64,000 nucleotides of DNA, taken from contig JAHHHC010000022.1 in NCBI GenBank assembly GCA_019359515.1, positions 40,726 to 104,725 of the forward strand. The letters run 5' to 3'. Positions 54,713 through 63,307 of the stretch are shown here, piece after piece (position 1 is the stretch's first letter; each line of letters begins with the position of its first letter). Origin of the DNA: Desmonostoc vinosum HA7617-LM4. GTDB taxonomy: Bacteria; Cyanobacteriota; Cyanobacteriia; Cyanobacteriales; Nostocaceae. Made by a program: the position numbers and the translations under genes. The notes beneath the pieces are model-generated. The model was not told where the DNA came from. It was given only the letters and a program-made list of their open reading frames with translations, and did no database searches.

Positions 54713-56044
54713 ATGCATTTAGAAGCAAATAATCAATATAAAGGTAATATTTTGGTGGTCGATGATACCCCAGATAATTTACGTTTGCTATCAGCTATGT
54801 TGACAGCTCAAGGTTTTGAAGTTCGCAAAGCCCTAAACGGTAAAATGGCATTAACTGCATGTCAAATAGTTTTACCAGATGTGATTTTATTGGATATAAA
54901 TATGCCTGGTATGGATGGCTATGAGGTATGTCAACAGCTAAAAGCTGACGAGAAAACATTTGAGATTCCAGTCATTTTTATTAGTGCCCTTGATGATGTT
55001 TTAGATAAAGTTAAAGCTTTTGATGTTGGTGGAGTTGATTATATTACAAAACCTTTTCATGGGGCAGAAGTTGTATTACGAATCGAAAATCAAATTAATT
55101 TGCGATCGCTACAAATTAAACTACAAGAAAAGAATTTATTGTTACAAAAAGCACTTGATAATTTAAAAGCTGCTCAAGTACAACAAATTCAAAACGAAAA
55201 AATGGTAGCATTGGGGCAATTAGTAGCTGGAATCGCACATGAAATTAATAACCCCGTCAGTTTTATTTATGGCAACATATTATACGCTAATCGATATCTG
55301 CAAGATTTAGTTAATCTGATTGATAACTATCAAAAAGAATATCCAAAACCAACATCCAAAATTCAGAAAATTATTGAAGATATAGATCTGAATTTTGTAA
55401 TTAACGACCTGCCAAACATGATGGATGCAATGTATAGAGGAGCCAATCGAATTCGTGAGATTGTGGTAGCACTACAAAACTTCTCTCGAATTGATGAAGC
55501 CGGAATGAAGCAGGTAAATATCCATGAAGGTATTGATAATAGTTTGCTGATGTTACAACATCGACTCAAGGAAACAGCAAATCGTCCAGTTATTGTTGTA
55601 GTTAAAGAATATGGCAATTTACCGTTAGTAACCTGTTATGCCAGTGAGCTGAATCAGGTATTTATGCATTTATTGAGTAATGCTATTGATGCATTAGATA
55701 AGGGAATAGGCACTCAGGAGTGGGAAGCGATTAATCACAAAAAAACTGACGATCAACAACTGATAACCGAGCCGCAGATTCGGATTCATACAGGAGTAAC
55801 AAACTCTGGTACTGTAAAGATAACGATCAAAGATAACGGCCCTGGTGTAGATGAGGTGTTGCGATCGCGTTTATTTGACCCATTTTTCACCACAAAATCT
55901 GTAGGCCAAGGTACCGGACTAGGATTAGCAATTAGCTATCAAATTATCGTACAGAAACACCAAGGACAAATTATTTGCACCTCATCCCCAGGCACAGGTG
56001 CAGAATTTGTGATTGAAATTCCCATCAAGCAACACTCCCCCTAA
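54713..56044 (+). CDS. Response regulator-histidine kinase (REC-HisKA-HATPase)
   Basis: The 443-residue soluble protein has an N-terminal receiver with D61 (ILLDINMPGMDGYEV), a short coiled coil, an H-box GIAHEINNPVSFIYGN with H176, and HATPase_c with NAIDALDKG and GTGLGLAISYQI. Receiver-first kinases of this kind act in relays: the receiver can control the kinase. The gene follows the GGDEF-EAL gene by about 80 bp on the same strand, and both receivers are very similar (FISALDDVxDKVKAFxxGGVDYITKPF), suggesting duplication. Confidence 0.94.
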   Translation: MHLEANNQYKGNILVVDDTPDNLRLLSAMLTAQGFEVRKALNGKMALTACQIVLPDVILLDINMPGMDGYEVCQQLKADEKTFEIPVIFISALDDVLDKVKAFDVGGVDYITKPFHGAEVVLRIENQINLRSLQIKLQEKNLLLQKALDNLKAAQVQQIQNEKMVALGQLVAGIAHEINNPVSFIYGNILYANRYLQDLVNLIDNYQKEYPKPTSKIQKIIEDIDLNFVINDLPNMMDAMYRGANRIREIVVALQNFSRIDEAGMKQVNIHEGIDNSLLMLQHRLKETANRPVIVVVKEYGNLPLVTCYASELNQVFMHLLSNAIDALDKGIGTQEWEAINHKKTDDQQLITEPQIRIHTGVTNSGTVKITIKDNGPGVDEVLRSRLFDPFFTTKSVGQGTGLGLAISYQIIVQKHQGQIICTSSPGTGAEFVIEIPIKQHSP

Positions 56045-56181
56045 GGGGGATAAAAGTTAAAACCTTTACGCTACAAAAGAGCTTTTAATTTACATCAGGC
56101 ATAATTTCCCATTCCCAAACAGGAACCTCTATAATTATCTGGGTTTATCTACTGTTAAAAATCCACAACCCTGCTAAAAGT

Positions 56182-57723
56182 ATGACAGAAGCTACCCTTC
56201 CCGCTTTAATTGAGCAAATGTTGCAGCCTAAATTTTATCCCCACGCAGTCACAGAACCCATTCAACTGATACAAACCCACGTTTCTTATGTGCTGCTGAC
56301 TGGAGAATACGCCTATAAACTCAAAAAACCCGTGAATTTTGGTTTTTTGGACTTCTCTACACTAGAGAAGCGGCAACATTTCTGTAATGAAGAGTTACGT
56401 TTGAATCAGCGGGGAGCAGGCGAACTGTATTTAGAAGTGTTACCAGTGACTCAAGTAGGAGAACAACACCATCTAGGAGCAACTGGGGAAGTTGTAGAAT
56501 ACGCGCTGAAGATGCGTCAGTTTCCTCAAGAGTCGCTGTTGAGTGAACTTTTTGAACAAGGCAAACTAGATGAGTCATATCTAGAAGAGTTGGGACGGGT
56601 AGTGGCTCAATACCATGCTGAAGCCTATACGGATGATTACATTCGTAGTTTTGGTGAAGTGCTAAAAGTGCGTGCCGCATTTGATGAAAACTATGAGCAA
56701 ACGCAAAAGTACATCGGCGGCCCTCAGACACAGGAACAGTTTGCACAAACAAAGCAATATACAGATAACTTTTTTGCAGAACATCGAGAATTATTTACCA
56801 GCAGAATTCAAAATCATTACATTCGTGAATGTCACGGAGATTTACACCTGAGAAATATTGCTCTGTGGCATGACAAAATTATGCTGTTCGATTGCATTGA
56901 GTTTAACGAACCGTTTCGCTTTGTCGATGTCATGTATGATGTGGCGTTCACGGTGATGGATTTAGAAGCACGGCAACGCCAAGACTTAGGTAATGCGTTT
57001 TTGAATGCCTATATAGAACAAACAGGAGACTGGGAAGGCTTACAAGTCCTGCCTTTGTATTTAAGCCGTCAAGCTTACGTTAGAGCAAAAGTAACTTCAT
57101 TTTTGCTAGATGATCCAAGTGTACCCGTGGCGGTAAAGCAAGAGGCGACAAAAACTGCCGCAGACTACTACACCCAAGCGTGGGAGTATACTAAACCAAA
57201 TCTTGGGCAACTGATTCTGATGTCAGGGTTGTCGGGTTCTGGTAAAAGTACTACAGCTCGGTATTTAGCTCGTCAATTGGGAGCGATTCAAATTCGCTCG
57301 GATGCTGTGCGGAAACATTTAGGAGGAGTACCCCTGTGGGAGAAAGGTGGCGATGATTTATATCGTCCTGAAATGACACAAAAAACTTACACACGGTTGC
57401 TAGCGCTGGGAATTATATTGGCTAATCAAGGTTTTACAGTAATTTTGGATGCTAAATATGATCAGCAACAGTGGCGACAAGAAGCAATCGCCCAAGCCCA
57501 AAAACACAAACTTCCTCTTCAGATTATTCAATGCACAGCACCACTAGAAGTTTTGCAAGAACGCCTCGCCAAACGTGTTGGTGATATTGCTGATGCCACC
57601 GCCGATTTACTCACCTCACAACAAAAGCAAGCTGAACCCTTTACTGAAGCAGAACAACCCTACGTCAAAATTTTAGACACCACTCAATCACAACAAGCGC
57701 AACTAAAACAAATAATTGGCTAA
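56182..57723 (+). CDS. Aminoglycoside-phosphotransferase-like / P-loop kinase fusion
   Basis: The 513-residue protein joins two domains. The N-terminal half is kinase-like (YKLKKPVNFGFLDFSTLEKRQHFC, then CHGDLHLRNIALW and LFDCIEFNEPFR, the HGDxxxxN and DxxxxN-type catalytic pieces). The C-terminal half is a nucleoside-kinase-type P-loop (GLSGSGKSTTARYLARQL at about 349-366) with IQIRSDAVRKHL. The substrate is unknown; resistance to antibiotics should not be assumed. The arrangement occurs in many proteobacteria and cyanobacteria. It is probably transcribed alone. Confidence 0.9.
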   Translation: MTEATLPALIEQMLQPKFYPHAVTEPIQLIQTHVSYVLLTGEYAYKLKKPVNFGFLDFSTLEKRQHFCNEELRLNQRGAGELYLEVLPVTQVGEQHHLGATGEVVEYALKMRQFPQESLLSELFEQGKLDESYLEELGRVVAQYHAEAYTDDYIRSFGEVLKVRAAFDENYEQTQKYIGGPQTQEQFAQTKQYTDNFFAEHRELFTSRIQNHYIRECHGDLHLRNIALWHDKIMLFDCIEFNEPFRFVDVMYDVAFTVMDLEARQRQDLGNAFLNAYIEQTGDWEGLQVLPLYLSRQAYVRAKVTSFLLDDPSVPVAVKQEATKTAADYYTQAWEYTKPNLGQLILMSGLSGSGKSTTARYLARQLGAIQIRSDAVRKHLGGVPLWEKGGDDLYRPEMTQKTYTRLLALGIILANQGFTVILDAKYDQQQWRQEAIAQAQKHKLPLQIIQCTAPLEVLQERLAKRVGDIADATADLLTSQQKQAEPFTEAEQPYVKILDTTQSQQAQLKQIIG

Positions 57724-57744
57724 TAGCCTTTTTGCTAAAAAAAA

Positions 57745-57781
57745 ATTCGTAATTTATAATTGCAATTTATAAATTACGAAT
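57745..57781. repeat. 15-bp inverted repeat downstream of the fusion gene
   Basis: ATTCGTAATTTATAA and TTATAAATTACGAAT are exact inverse copies separated by a 7-nt loop. The left arm is preceded by an A-run. It uses the common AATTCGTAATT word and may act as a terminator. Confidence 0.55.
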
Positions 57782-57837
57782 TACGAATTGCTGAGCGGAG
57801 TTGAAACAAATCGAAGCATTACAAATTATTTCAATTT

Positions 57838-58338
57838 ATGACACAAAAAAATAACGGCTTTTTAAATATTCCTCCAGACTTTTTTTCTCAACTCTTATTT
57901 GGGGCATTTTTAACAGCCATCCTATCAATGACAGGTTCGCCACCCGCCCTGAGTATATTTTTAGGAATTATCGGGGGTTTTACTTTAGGTTGGATCACAA
58001 GTTCCAGCAAAAATAGCCCCCAGCCTCCGACTGTAGCCTCTTCTGATGGTGTCGATGCTGGATTGAAATATTGGTTATTTTTCATGCTTGGCTTTGTGTT
58101 CTTGGGTTATCCAGCACCTATGAGTATTTTGCTAGGTGGAATAGCCGCTTTTGGTGGAGGTTGGATTACTGCTTGGTGGGGTAGTAAAGAAGAAACTAAA
58201 ACTCAGTTGCAAGTTGAAGAGTCAGAATCTGAGGGAGTTGAACCAACCAATCAAAGACCAACCAAACACCAGAGAAGACCCACCCGTCGTTATCGTCGCG
58301 CTCCCGGAAGTTTCAATTTTAGGTTTTGGCAAAGGTAG
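57838..58338 (+). CDS. Small membrane protein with an internal duplication
   Basis: The 166-residue protein has two similar hydrophobic halves: FLTAILSMTGSPPALSIFLGIIGGFTLGWIT and FFMLGFVFLGYPAPMSILLGGIAAFGGGWIT. Each has two membrane spans around a (G/Y)-x-P turn and ends GWIT. A Glu-rich then Arg-rich tail follows (TKHQRRPTRRYRRAPGSF). The function is unknown. It lies in front of the tandem repeats and the YdcF gene. Confidence 0.75.
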   Translation: MTQKNNGFLNIPPDFFSQLLFGAFLTAILSMTGSPPALSIFLGIIGGFTLGWITSSSKNSPQPPTVASSDGVDAGLKYWLFFMLGFVFLGYPAPMSILLGGIAAFGGGWITAWWGSKEETKTQLQVEESESEGVEPTNQRPTKHQRRPTRRYRRAPGSFNFRFWQR

Positions 58339-58502
58339 AGGACTGGGGACTGGGGACTGGGGACTGGGGACTGGGGACTGGGGACTGGGGACTGGGGACT
58401 GGGTAATTATCTTTCTCCCTCATCTCCCTCATCTCCCTCATCTCCCTCATCTCCCTCATCTCCCCTACTCCCTACTCCCTACTCCCCACTCCCCACTCCC
58501 CC
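58339..58502. repeat. Heptamer and nonamer tandem repeats
   Basis: About eight ACTGGGG heptamers run from 58341 to about 58402, then CTCCCTCAT nonamers (about five) to 58460, and CTACTCC/CCCCACT heptamers to 58501. These resemble the short tandemly repeated sequences known from heterocystous cyanobacteria. The array ends directly at the ATG of the next gene. Confidence 0.9.
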
Positions 58503-59294
58503 ATGTTTCTATACCTATCTAAACTACTACCACTGTTTTTTTATCCATTGGGACTAGCTTGTATGAGTCTAGTAGTGGCATTGGTGATGTTGTGGAAACG
58601 GCCACGCGTCGCAGCGATCGCTATTACTTTATCACTAACGCTACTGCTAGTTTGCAGCAATGCTTGGGTTGCTAAGTCACTGGTGCGATCGCTAGAATGG
58701 CAAAATATTCCACCCGCAACAGTGCCAAGTGCAGAAGCAATTGTAGTTTTGGGTGGTGCAACTAAATCAGCTTTTCCCCCTAGACCAACGGTTGATTTAA
58801 GTGAACAAGGCGATCGCATAATTTACGCAGCACAACTCTATCGCCAGAAAAAAGCTAACTTCATTATTCTTAGTGGTGGTCGCATCGATTGGCGCGGTAG
58901 TGGTTCTCCAGAGTCGGCAGATATGGCAAATATCCTCACTTCTATTGGTATTCCTGCTGAGGCAATTATTCAAGAACCTGACTCTCTCAACACTTATCAA
59001 AATGCCGTCAATGTCCGCAAAATTCTAGAGTCTCGTGGGATTAAACAGGTATTATTAATAACTTCGGCAATGCACATGCCGCGATCGCTCAAAATTTTCC
59101 AACGTCAAGGAATTAATGTTATTCCTGCACCTACTGATTTTCTGGTCAGTGAGGGTGAAATAGCTGAGCTTAGTAGTTCTCCTAAAGCCGCTATACTAAA
59201 TTTATTACCAGATACTGATAATTTGCATCAATTCACTAATGCTTTAAAAGAATATATTGGCGGCTTTGTATATCGCTTACGTGGTTGGCTGTAA
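58503..59294 (+). CDS. YdcF/ElyC family (DUF218) membrane protein
   Basis: The 263-residue protein has two N-terminal membrane segments (about 5-25 and 38-58) and a DUF218 domain: AEAIVVLGGATKSAFPPRP, FIILSGGRIDWRGSGSPESADMANIL, EPDSLNTYQNAVNVRKIL and VLLITSAMHMPRSLKIFQRQG. ElyC of E. coli, a family member, affects peptidoglycan and undecaprenyl recycling; whether this holds here is unknown. The start codon abuts a tandem repeat array, so there is no ordinary ribosome site in front of it. Confidence 0.92.
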   Translation: MFLYLSKLLPLFFYPLGLACMSLVVALVMLWKRPRVAAIAITLSLTLLLVCSNAWVAKSLVRSLEWQNIPPATVPSAEAIVVLGGATKSAFPPRPTVDLSEQGDRIIYAAQLYRQKKANFIILSGGRIDWRGSGSPESADMANILTSIGIPAEAIIQEPDSLNTYQNAVNVRKILESRGIKQVLLITSAMHMPRSLKIFQRQGINVIPAPTDFLVSEGEIAELSSSPKAAILNLLPDTDNLHQFTNALKEYIGGFVYRLRGWL

Positions 59295-59297
59295 ACA

Positions 59298-59519
59298 ATG
59301 TCTCAAAATTTACATTATATTTTACCATTTCTGCGGCCCGAAGTTGAAGAAACCTTTGCTGCTTATCAAACAACTCACCAGTTTTATCAGGAAGTTCAAA
59401 CACGCTCAGAGCATCAGCGTTATTGTGAATGGTATAACGAAACAGCAGAACGCAATCGTCAAGACTTAAAAAAAATGCGCGGCGAATTAAATATTATGCG
59501 ATGGTTTCGCCGCAGATGA
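59298..59519 (+). CDS. Small conserved hypothetical protein
   Basis: The 73-residue protein (MSQNLHYILPFLRPEVEETFAAYQ...RWFRRR) lies 3 bp behind the YdcF gene and is likely co-transcribed. It is charged, helical and without signals. I do not recognise a family but the tight spacing and balanced codon use support a real gene; an overlapping plus-strand frame at 59257-59469 is a shadow. Confidence 0.6.
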   Translation: MSQNLHYILPFLRPEVEETFAAYQTTHQFYQEVQTRSEHQRYCEWYNETAERNRQDLKKMRGELNIMRWFRRR

Positions 59520-59845
59520 GTAATTTCATGTCCGCCTCAAGACTGATCATGTTGGCTGATATCATGTCCGGCTAATCACTTATCATAAAAATTTCTCCCT
59601 TCCCCCTTCGGGTGACGCTCGCAAGCTCGCTAACGCTGCGCTAACGCAGTCGCCTGCGGAGGGAAACCCTCCTTTACTCGCTGTCTCACCGCGTCTCCCT
59701 ATCTCCGCGTCAGCCAAATCGTAAGTCTTTAAACGGACATGATATGACATGGAGACGCAGGAGTTTTTGATATCTTAAAAAAGAATGCAACAGATGCAAA
59801 CTTTTAAACCCACGCTTAATCTAATTTCGGAATTTTGAATTGGTA
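59520..59845. other. Spacer with an inverted-end element
   Basis: The gap between the small gene and ftrV is taken up mainly by the element at 59559-59745; nothing else is recognised. Confidence 0.55.
59559..59745. mobile_element. MITE-like element with ATATCATGTCCG ends
   Basis: ATATCATGTCCG at 59559-59570 and its inverse at 59734-59745 bound 187 bp. The interior is a GC-rich repeat (GACGCTCGCAAGCTCGCTAACGCTGCGCTAACGCAG) like that near 42.5 kb, then CCGCGTCTCCCTATCTCCGCG. A partial extra copy of CATGTCCGCCT stands at about 59527. No target duplication is clear. Confidence 0.55.
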
Positions 59846-60118
59846 TTAGATAATTTCTAACTCATTATCACGTAAGTGTGCTTTAAATTTTTTACTAAAC
59901 TGGACTAAAATTGGCAAATTAGCGCTCACAGGTCTATTTTCCCATTGAGTGACAATAGCTACAACATCACCCTCTGTGCCTTTGATATCAAAAGCCTGAC
60001 CGCGATGCTCAGGATGATGGTAAACTACTACCGATTCTTTAATACGGACGCGATCGCCAACTTTCATATCCACATTTACACCTAACTTTTGCTTTTCCAC
60101 AAGTATCTCCACAGCCAT
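59846..60118 (-). CDS. ftrV: Ferredoxin-thioredoxin reductase variable subunit FtrV
   Basis: FtrV is the variable chain of the FTR complex, which passes electrons from photosystem I ferredoxin to thioredoxin. The C-terminal 73 residues (MKVGDRVRIKESVVVYHHPEHRGQAFDIKGTEGDVVAIV...KKFKAHLRDNELEII) match known FtrV of similar length. The first 17 residues from the ATG at 60118 are an extension; the start may really be the ATG at 60067. The catalytic subunit ftrC is not in the window. Confidence 0.92.
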   Translation of the reverse strand: MAVEILVEKQKLGVNVDMKVGDRVRIKESVVVYHHPEHRGQAFDIKGTEGDVVAIVTQWENRPVSANLPILVQFSKKFKAHLRDNELEII

Positions 60119-60669
60119 TGCTCACTGAAGTTGCTTTTTTGAAAAATAGACTGATGTAGCAGTCACGTTGAAGCACCTACGATACCAACAAAGCCAGCCT
60201 GAGAAGGCTTTGTTAAGCTTGTTCAGCAACATTACAGTCCCTTGGTACTTTGGCAAGTGGTCTAGTTCCTTTATTTTCAGTTGATTTGACATGTTCCCAA
60301 AGTTACATAAACTCTCGTAGCGAGTTGACAACAACTAGGGATAACCCAGAAGGTTCTGAGTTAGTATATCGACAAGTTATGTGGAAGAATTGTGCTTTTT
60401 CTCTTCCCTAATCGCAAACAAGCAATTTTTCCGAGCGATATTGTAGTCGTTCGGCTGTTTAGTGGAGATTAAAATCCGCACCAAATTCGCCTCCTCAATG
60501 CACTTGTTCACTCCCATGGGTGTCTCAGAGGCGCTATTGTCGAGGATGGCAAGCAGGCAAGGAAAAACTCGCTTTGCTTTTGCTATGCGCTTTAATGCCA
60601 CCATTAATCTTACAACAAATAGATCTTCTGTTCCTACAGACTCAGCTATTGGCAATTCCCTATCACCTA
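60119..60669. other. Intergenic region without a clear gene
   Basis: Short frames are open on both strands (minus 60122-60334 and 60377-60721; plus 60462-60746), but none has a good start, ribosome site or recognisable domain. The minus frame at 60377-60721 runs into the phosphatase gene. Possibly remnants of a lost gene or element; TAGCCTGAGAAGGCT-like hairpins are present near 60195. Confidence 0.45.
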
Positions 60670-62601
60670 TCAATGACGGTGTGGACACAGTTGTTGCATT
60701 CTTTGGGGAAGTTGCCGACACATCTGCTGAAATCCTTGTGGATTAAATTCTCGCCAAGCCAATAATCCCAAACCCGTACCACCTATAAGCAAAACTAATA
60801 TTCCAGTCAACGTTACCAAAGGTTTACTCCGACTTGGTTTTTTAATTGGTTTTTTAATTACTGCTGGTTCTGGGGTTGGTTCCTCTGTGATATCTAAATC
60901 CAGCAGCAGTGGAGAATTTTCTACTGTGATGTGTTCTTCTATTTGTGGTTCTGTTTGCGGTTCTACTTCTGGAATCTCGACTGACGGTAGCGGAGTCATC
61001 ACAGGTACTGAGTATTCTGGGGAAACACGGCAATAAGTTAGAACAATTGATGTGTTATCGTGACCATTTTTTTGGTTTGCGAGATGAATCCATTCATGGA
61101 CAGCATCTTCAACTGTAATTTGACCTGTTAAAACCGGGATGGCAAGATCTGGCCAATAATTTTCTATGAAGTTATTGTCACTTAAGCCATCAGAACATAA
61201 CAGCAGTAAGCCATCTTCTTCTAAAATAAATCTTTGAATCAAAAATCTTAATGATTCAGCATCTTTGATACCCAAAGCTTGTGTCAAAGCATTAGCATCC
61301 GGGCGCAATAGTGCTTTTTGATACAAATTTCGCCCTGAGCGGACTTCCCGTGTGACGACATCATCATCTACTGTGAGTAACTGACAGTAGTGGCGAGTCA
61401 TCCAATAGGCGCGGCTATCGCCAACATTAGCTAAGTAAAGTTCATGAGCATTATTTGTCTGCACTCGCTGCGGTATTTGCACAGCCATGACAAGAGTTGT
61501 AGCCATGCGTTCTCTACCTTGGCGTTTTTGCTCGTTATTGCGGACGCAAATCATGTTATTTGCGACTCGCAAGCTAGCTATTAGTTGTTCTTGCAATAAT
61601 GCCGATGGTGTAACTTCTGTTTGTGTTGCTACTTCCATTAATAGGGCGCGGAGTTGCAATTTTAAAGACTGCACTGCCAACTGACTAGCAACCTCACCAC
61701 CCTCATGTCCACCAATGCCATCGCAAACAATCGCTAAATGTGGAAGTAAAACATCATCTAACTCATTGGTAGTAGCAGGATAGCAAGTATCTTCATTTTG
61801 CGATCGCACTGTGCCAGTGTCACTAGCTCCAGCCACCTTGAGAGTTAATGGCAATTCTGCGGCAGCTGATAGCAACAGAGCATTGAGTTGAGTGGCGATC
61901 GCCTCCAACTCTACCTCAGTTTCACACATCTGTTGCACTATATTTCGTAAACTTTGAGCGACTGATGCCTTTGCAGACATTACCCAAGGTTGCCAACACT
62001 GTCCTAACTTGTGTAGAGACACGCAATCGCGCGTTTGTTCCAATTCCAGCAGTCGTACACACCAGCCTTGCACTCGTAAATTATTTGGCATCAACAAACT
62101 TTGGGACACCGACAATTCTGATAAAGGCTTCCAAAGTTGGAGAATTTGCCACAGCCAATAAACTTGTCGTACCGCCGTTGCTTGTTCCCAAGCTTCAATA
62201 ATTGTTGGGTAGATATGTCCTGTTTCATCTATTGGCACATTTTCTAGTAAGAGGATATCATTCCCACCTTCATCAAGGACATGAGCAAATCCATATGGTT
62301 GAGGCAAATGTAACCGTTCTTGATATAGCTGTAGGTAAGGAATAACCTCTTTTGGTAATTCTTCTAGTATATCTGGTAACAAACCTGGTTGGGTATCCAG
62401 CCAAACTCGGCGTGAAATTACCTCATATCTATTTGCTACTTTAATACCCAATTTCACCTGATCAACCAATGAGCCAGTAGCCCAGATATAGCGGTAAACT
62501 ATGGGAGTCTGACAACTGATACAAATACGGTTGCCCATAGAATTAATGGGATGATTACAACCTGGATTTACGCAATAAATTATTCGCTCAGTAGAAATCA
62601 T
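60670..62601 (-). CDS. PP2C-type protein phosphatase with zinc ribbon and C-terminal membrane anchor
   Basis: The 643-residue protein starts with a zinc-ribbon (C10, C15, C27, C30) and a long variable region to about 255. The PP2C domain (about 260-510) has SDTGTVRSQNED, VCDGIGGHEGG, YLANVGDSRAYWM, LLLCSDGLSDN and GHDNTSIVL, including all the expected metal-binding Asp residues. A Pro/Glu-rich linker and one membrane span (LVTLTGILVLLIGGTGLGLLAW) close the chain. It should dephosphorylate Ser/Thr residues in partnership with Pkn2-type kinases, whose genes are not near. Confidence 0.93.
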   Translation of the reverse strand: MISTERIIYCVNPGCNHPINSMGNRICISCQTPIVYRYIWATGSLVDQVKLGIKVANRYEVISRRVWLDTQPGLLPDILEELPKEVIPYLQLYQERLHLPQPYGFAHVLDEGGNDILLLENVPIDETGHIYPTIIEAWEQATAVRQVYWLWQILQLWKPLSELSVSQSLLMPNNLRVQGWCVRLLELEQTRDCVSLHKLGQCWQPWVMSAKASVAQSLRNIVQQMCETEVELEAIATQLNALLLSAAAELPLTLKVAGASDTGTVRSQNEDTCYPATTNELDDVLLPHLAIVCDGIGGHEGGEVASQLAVQSLKLQLRALLMEVATQTEVTPSALLQEQLIASLRVANNMICVRNNEQKRQGRERMATTLVMAVQIPQRVQTNNAHELYLANVGDSRAYWMTRHYCQLLTVDDDVVTREVRSGRNLYQKALLRPDANALTQALGIKDAESLRFLIQRFILEEDGLLLLCSDGLSDNNFIENYWPDLAIPVLTGQITVEDAVHEWIHLANQKNGHDNTSIVLTYCRVSPEYSVPVMTPLPSVEIPEVEPQTEPQIEEHITVENSPLLLDLDITEEPTPEPAVIKKPIKKPSRSKPLVTLTGILVLLIGGTGLGLLAWREFNPQGFQQMCRQLPQRMQQLCPHRH

Positions 62602-63307
62602 GAAGGTATAAATTCAAGGGACAAATCAACTTTTAAAAGGGAATAGAGAACAGGCAACAGGGAACACTTCAGCCACCTCAGTGCATTGCAGGGAAATCCA
62701 CAGAATTCAAATTAGAAAGCCAGCGCATTCTTATCGCCCTGCGTTGGAAAGCAACTGGCATAGATTTGAACAAAAACGTATTTTTTCTTAGTACTACGGA
62801 TCTCGCAAAAAATAAAAATATTTTTTTCATAAACCAGTATTTGGGCGGGGTTTTTACTGTTCCCTTTTCCTTGCCTAAAGGGCTTGATGAATTTCAGTTA
62901 AATTTAGCTGTCAAAGTCTTGAGAGCTAGAATAGACTGGATTTGTGTACACCCGGCTACACCTTGTTACTGAAATTTATCAAAAATTCAAGAAACTGGGG
63001 ACTGGGGACTAGAGGGGATGTGGTTCGACTTCTCCTGTCAAAGACACTACGCGTAGCTTGCTACCGCGTAGGAGTACAGGGGTACGCGGTAGTTGAATCT
63101 CGACTTCGCTCGATTACCGCAAAGCCGAAACTCACCAACCGGGGGATGAGGGAAAAATTTCTCCGCGTCCCCGCGTTCCATTCCCCGTGGGCTGAGCGAA
63201 ATTTCTCCGCGTCCCCGCGTCCCCATTCCCCGTGGGCTGAGCGAAGTCAAAGTCCACTCCCCATTCTCCAGTATTTAAGTAGTAAATGTAGTGTCTAGGA
63301 TGGCGCT
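62602..63307. repeat. Repeat-rich spacer before the NfeD gene
   Basis: The 706 bp hold A+T-rich sequence to about 62960, then GGGGACTGG units, a copy of the CTCCTGTCAAAGACACTACGCGTAGCTTGCTACC...GGGGTACG element (63031-63084), AAACTCACCAAC, and two identical units of CTCCGCGTCCCCGCGT followed by CCATTCCCCGTGGGCTGAGCGAA near 63160-63240. No gene is accepted. Confidence 0.7.

Noticed and set aside
56182..57723. Reading the fusion protein as an antibiotic-resistance gene
   Set aside because: The kinase-like half is only distantly of the aminoglycoside type and the fused P-loop domain points to an unrelated metabolic role.
58339..58502. Regularly spaced repeats considered as a CRISPR array
   Set aside because: Units of 7 and 9 bp without spacers; no cas genes in the window.
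62766..63298. Plus-strand frames before the NfeD gene
   Set aside because: They consist of A+T-rich filler and GC-rich dispersed repeats.
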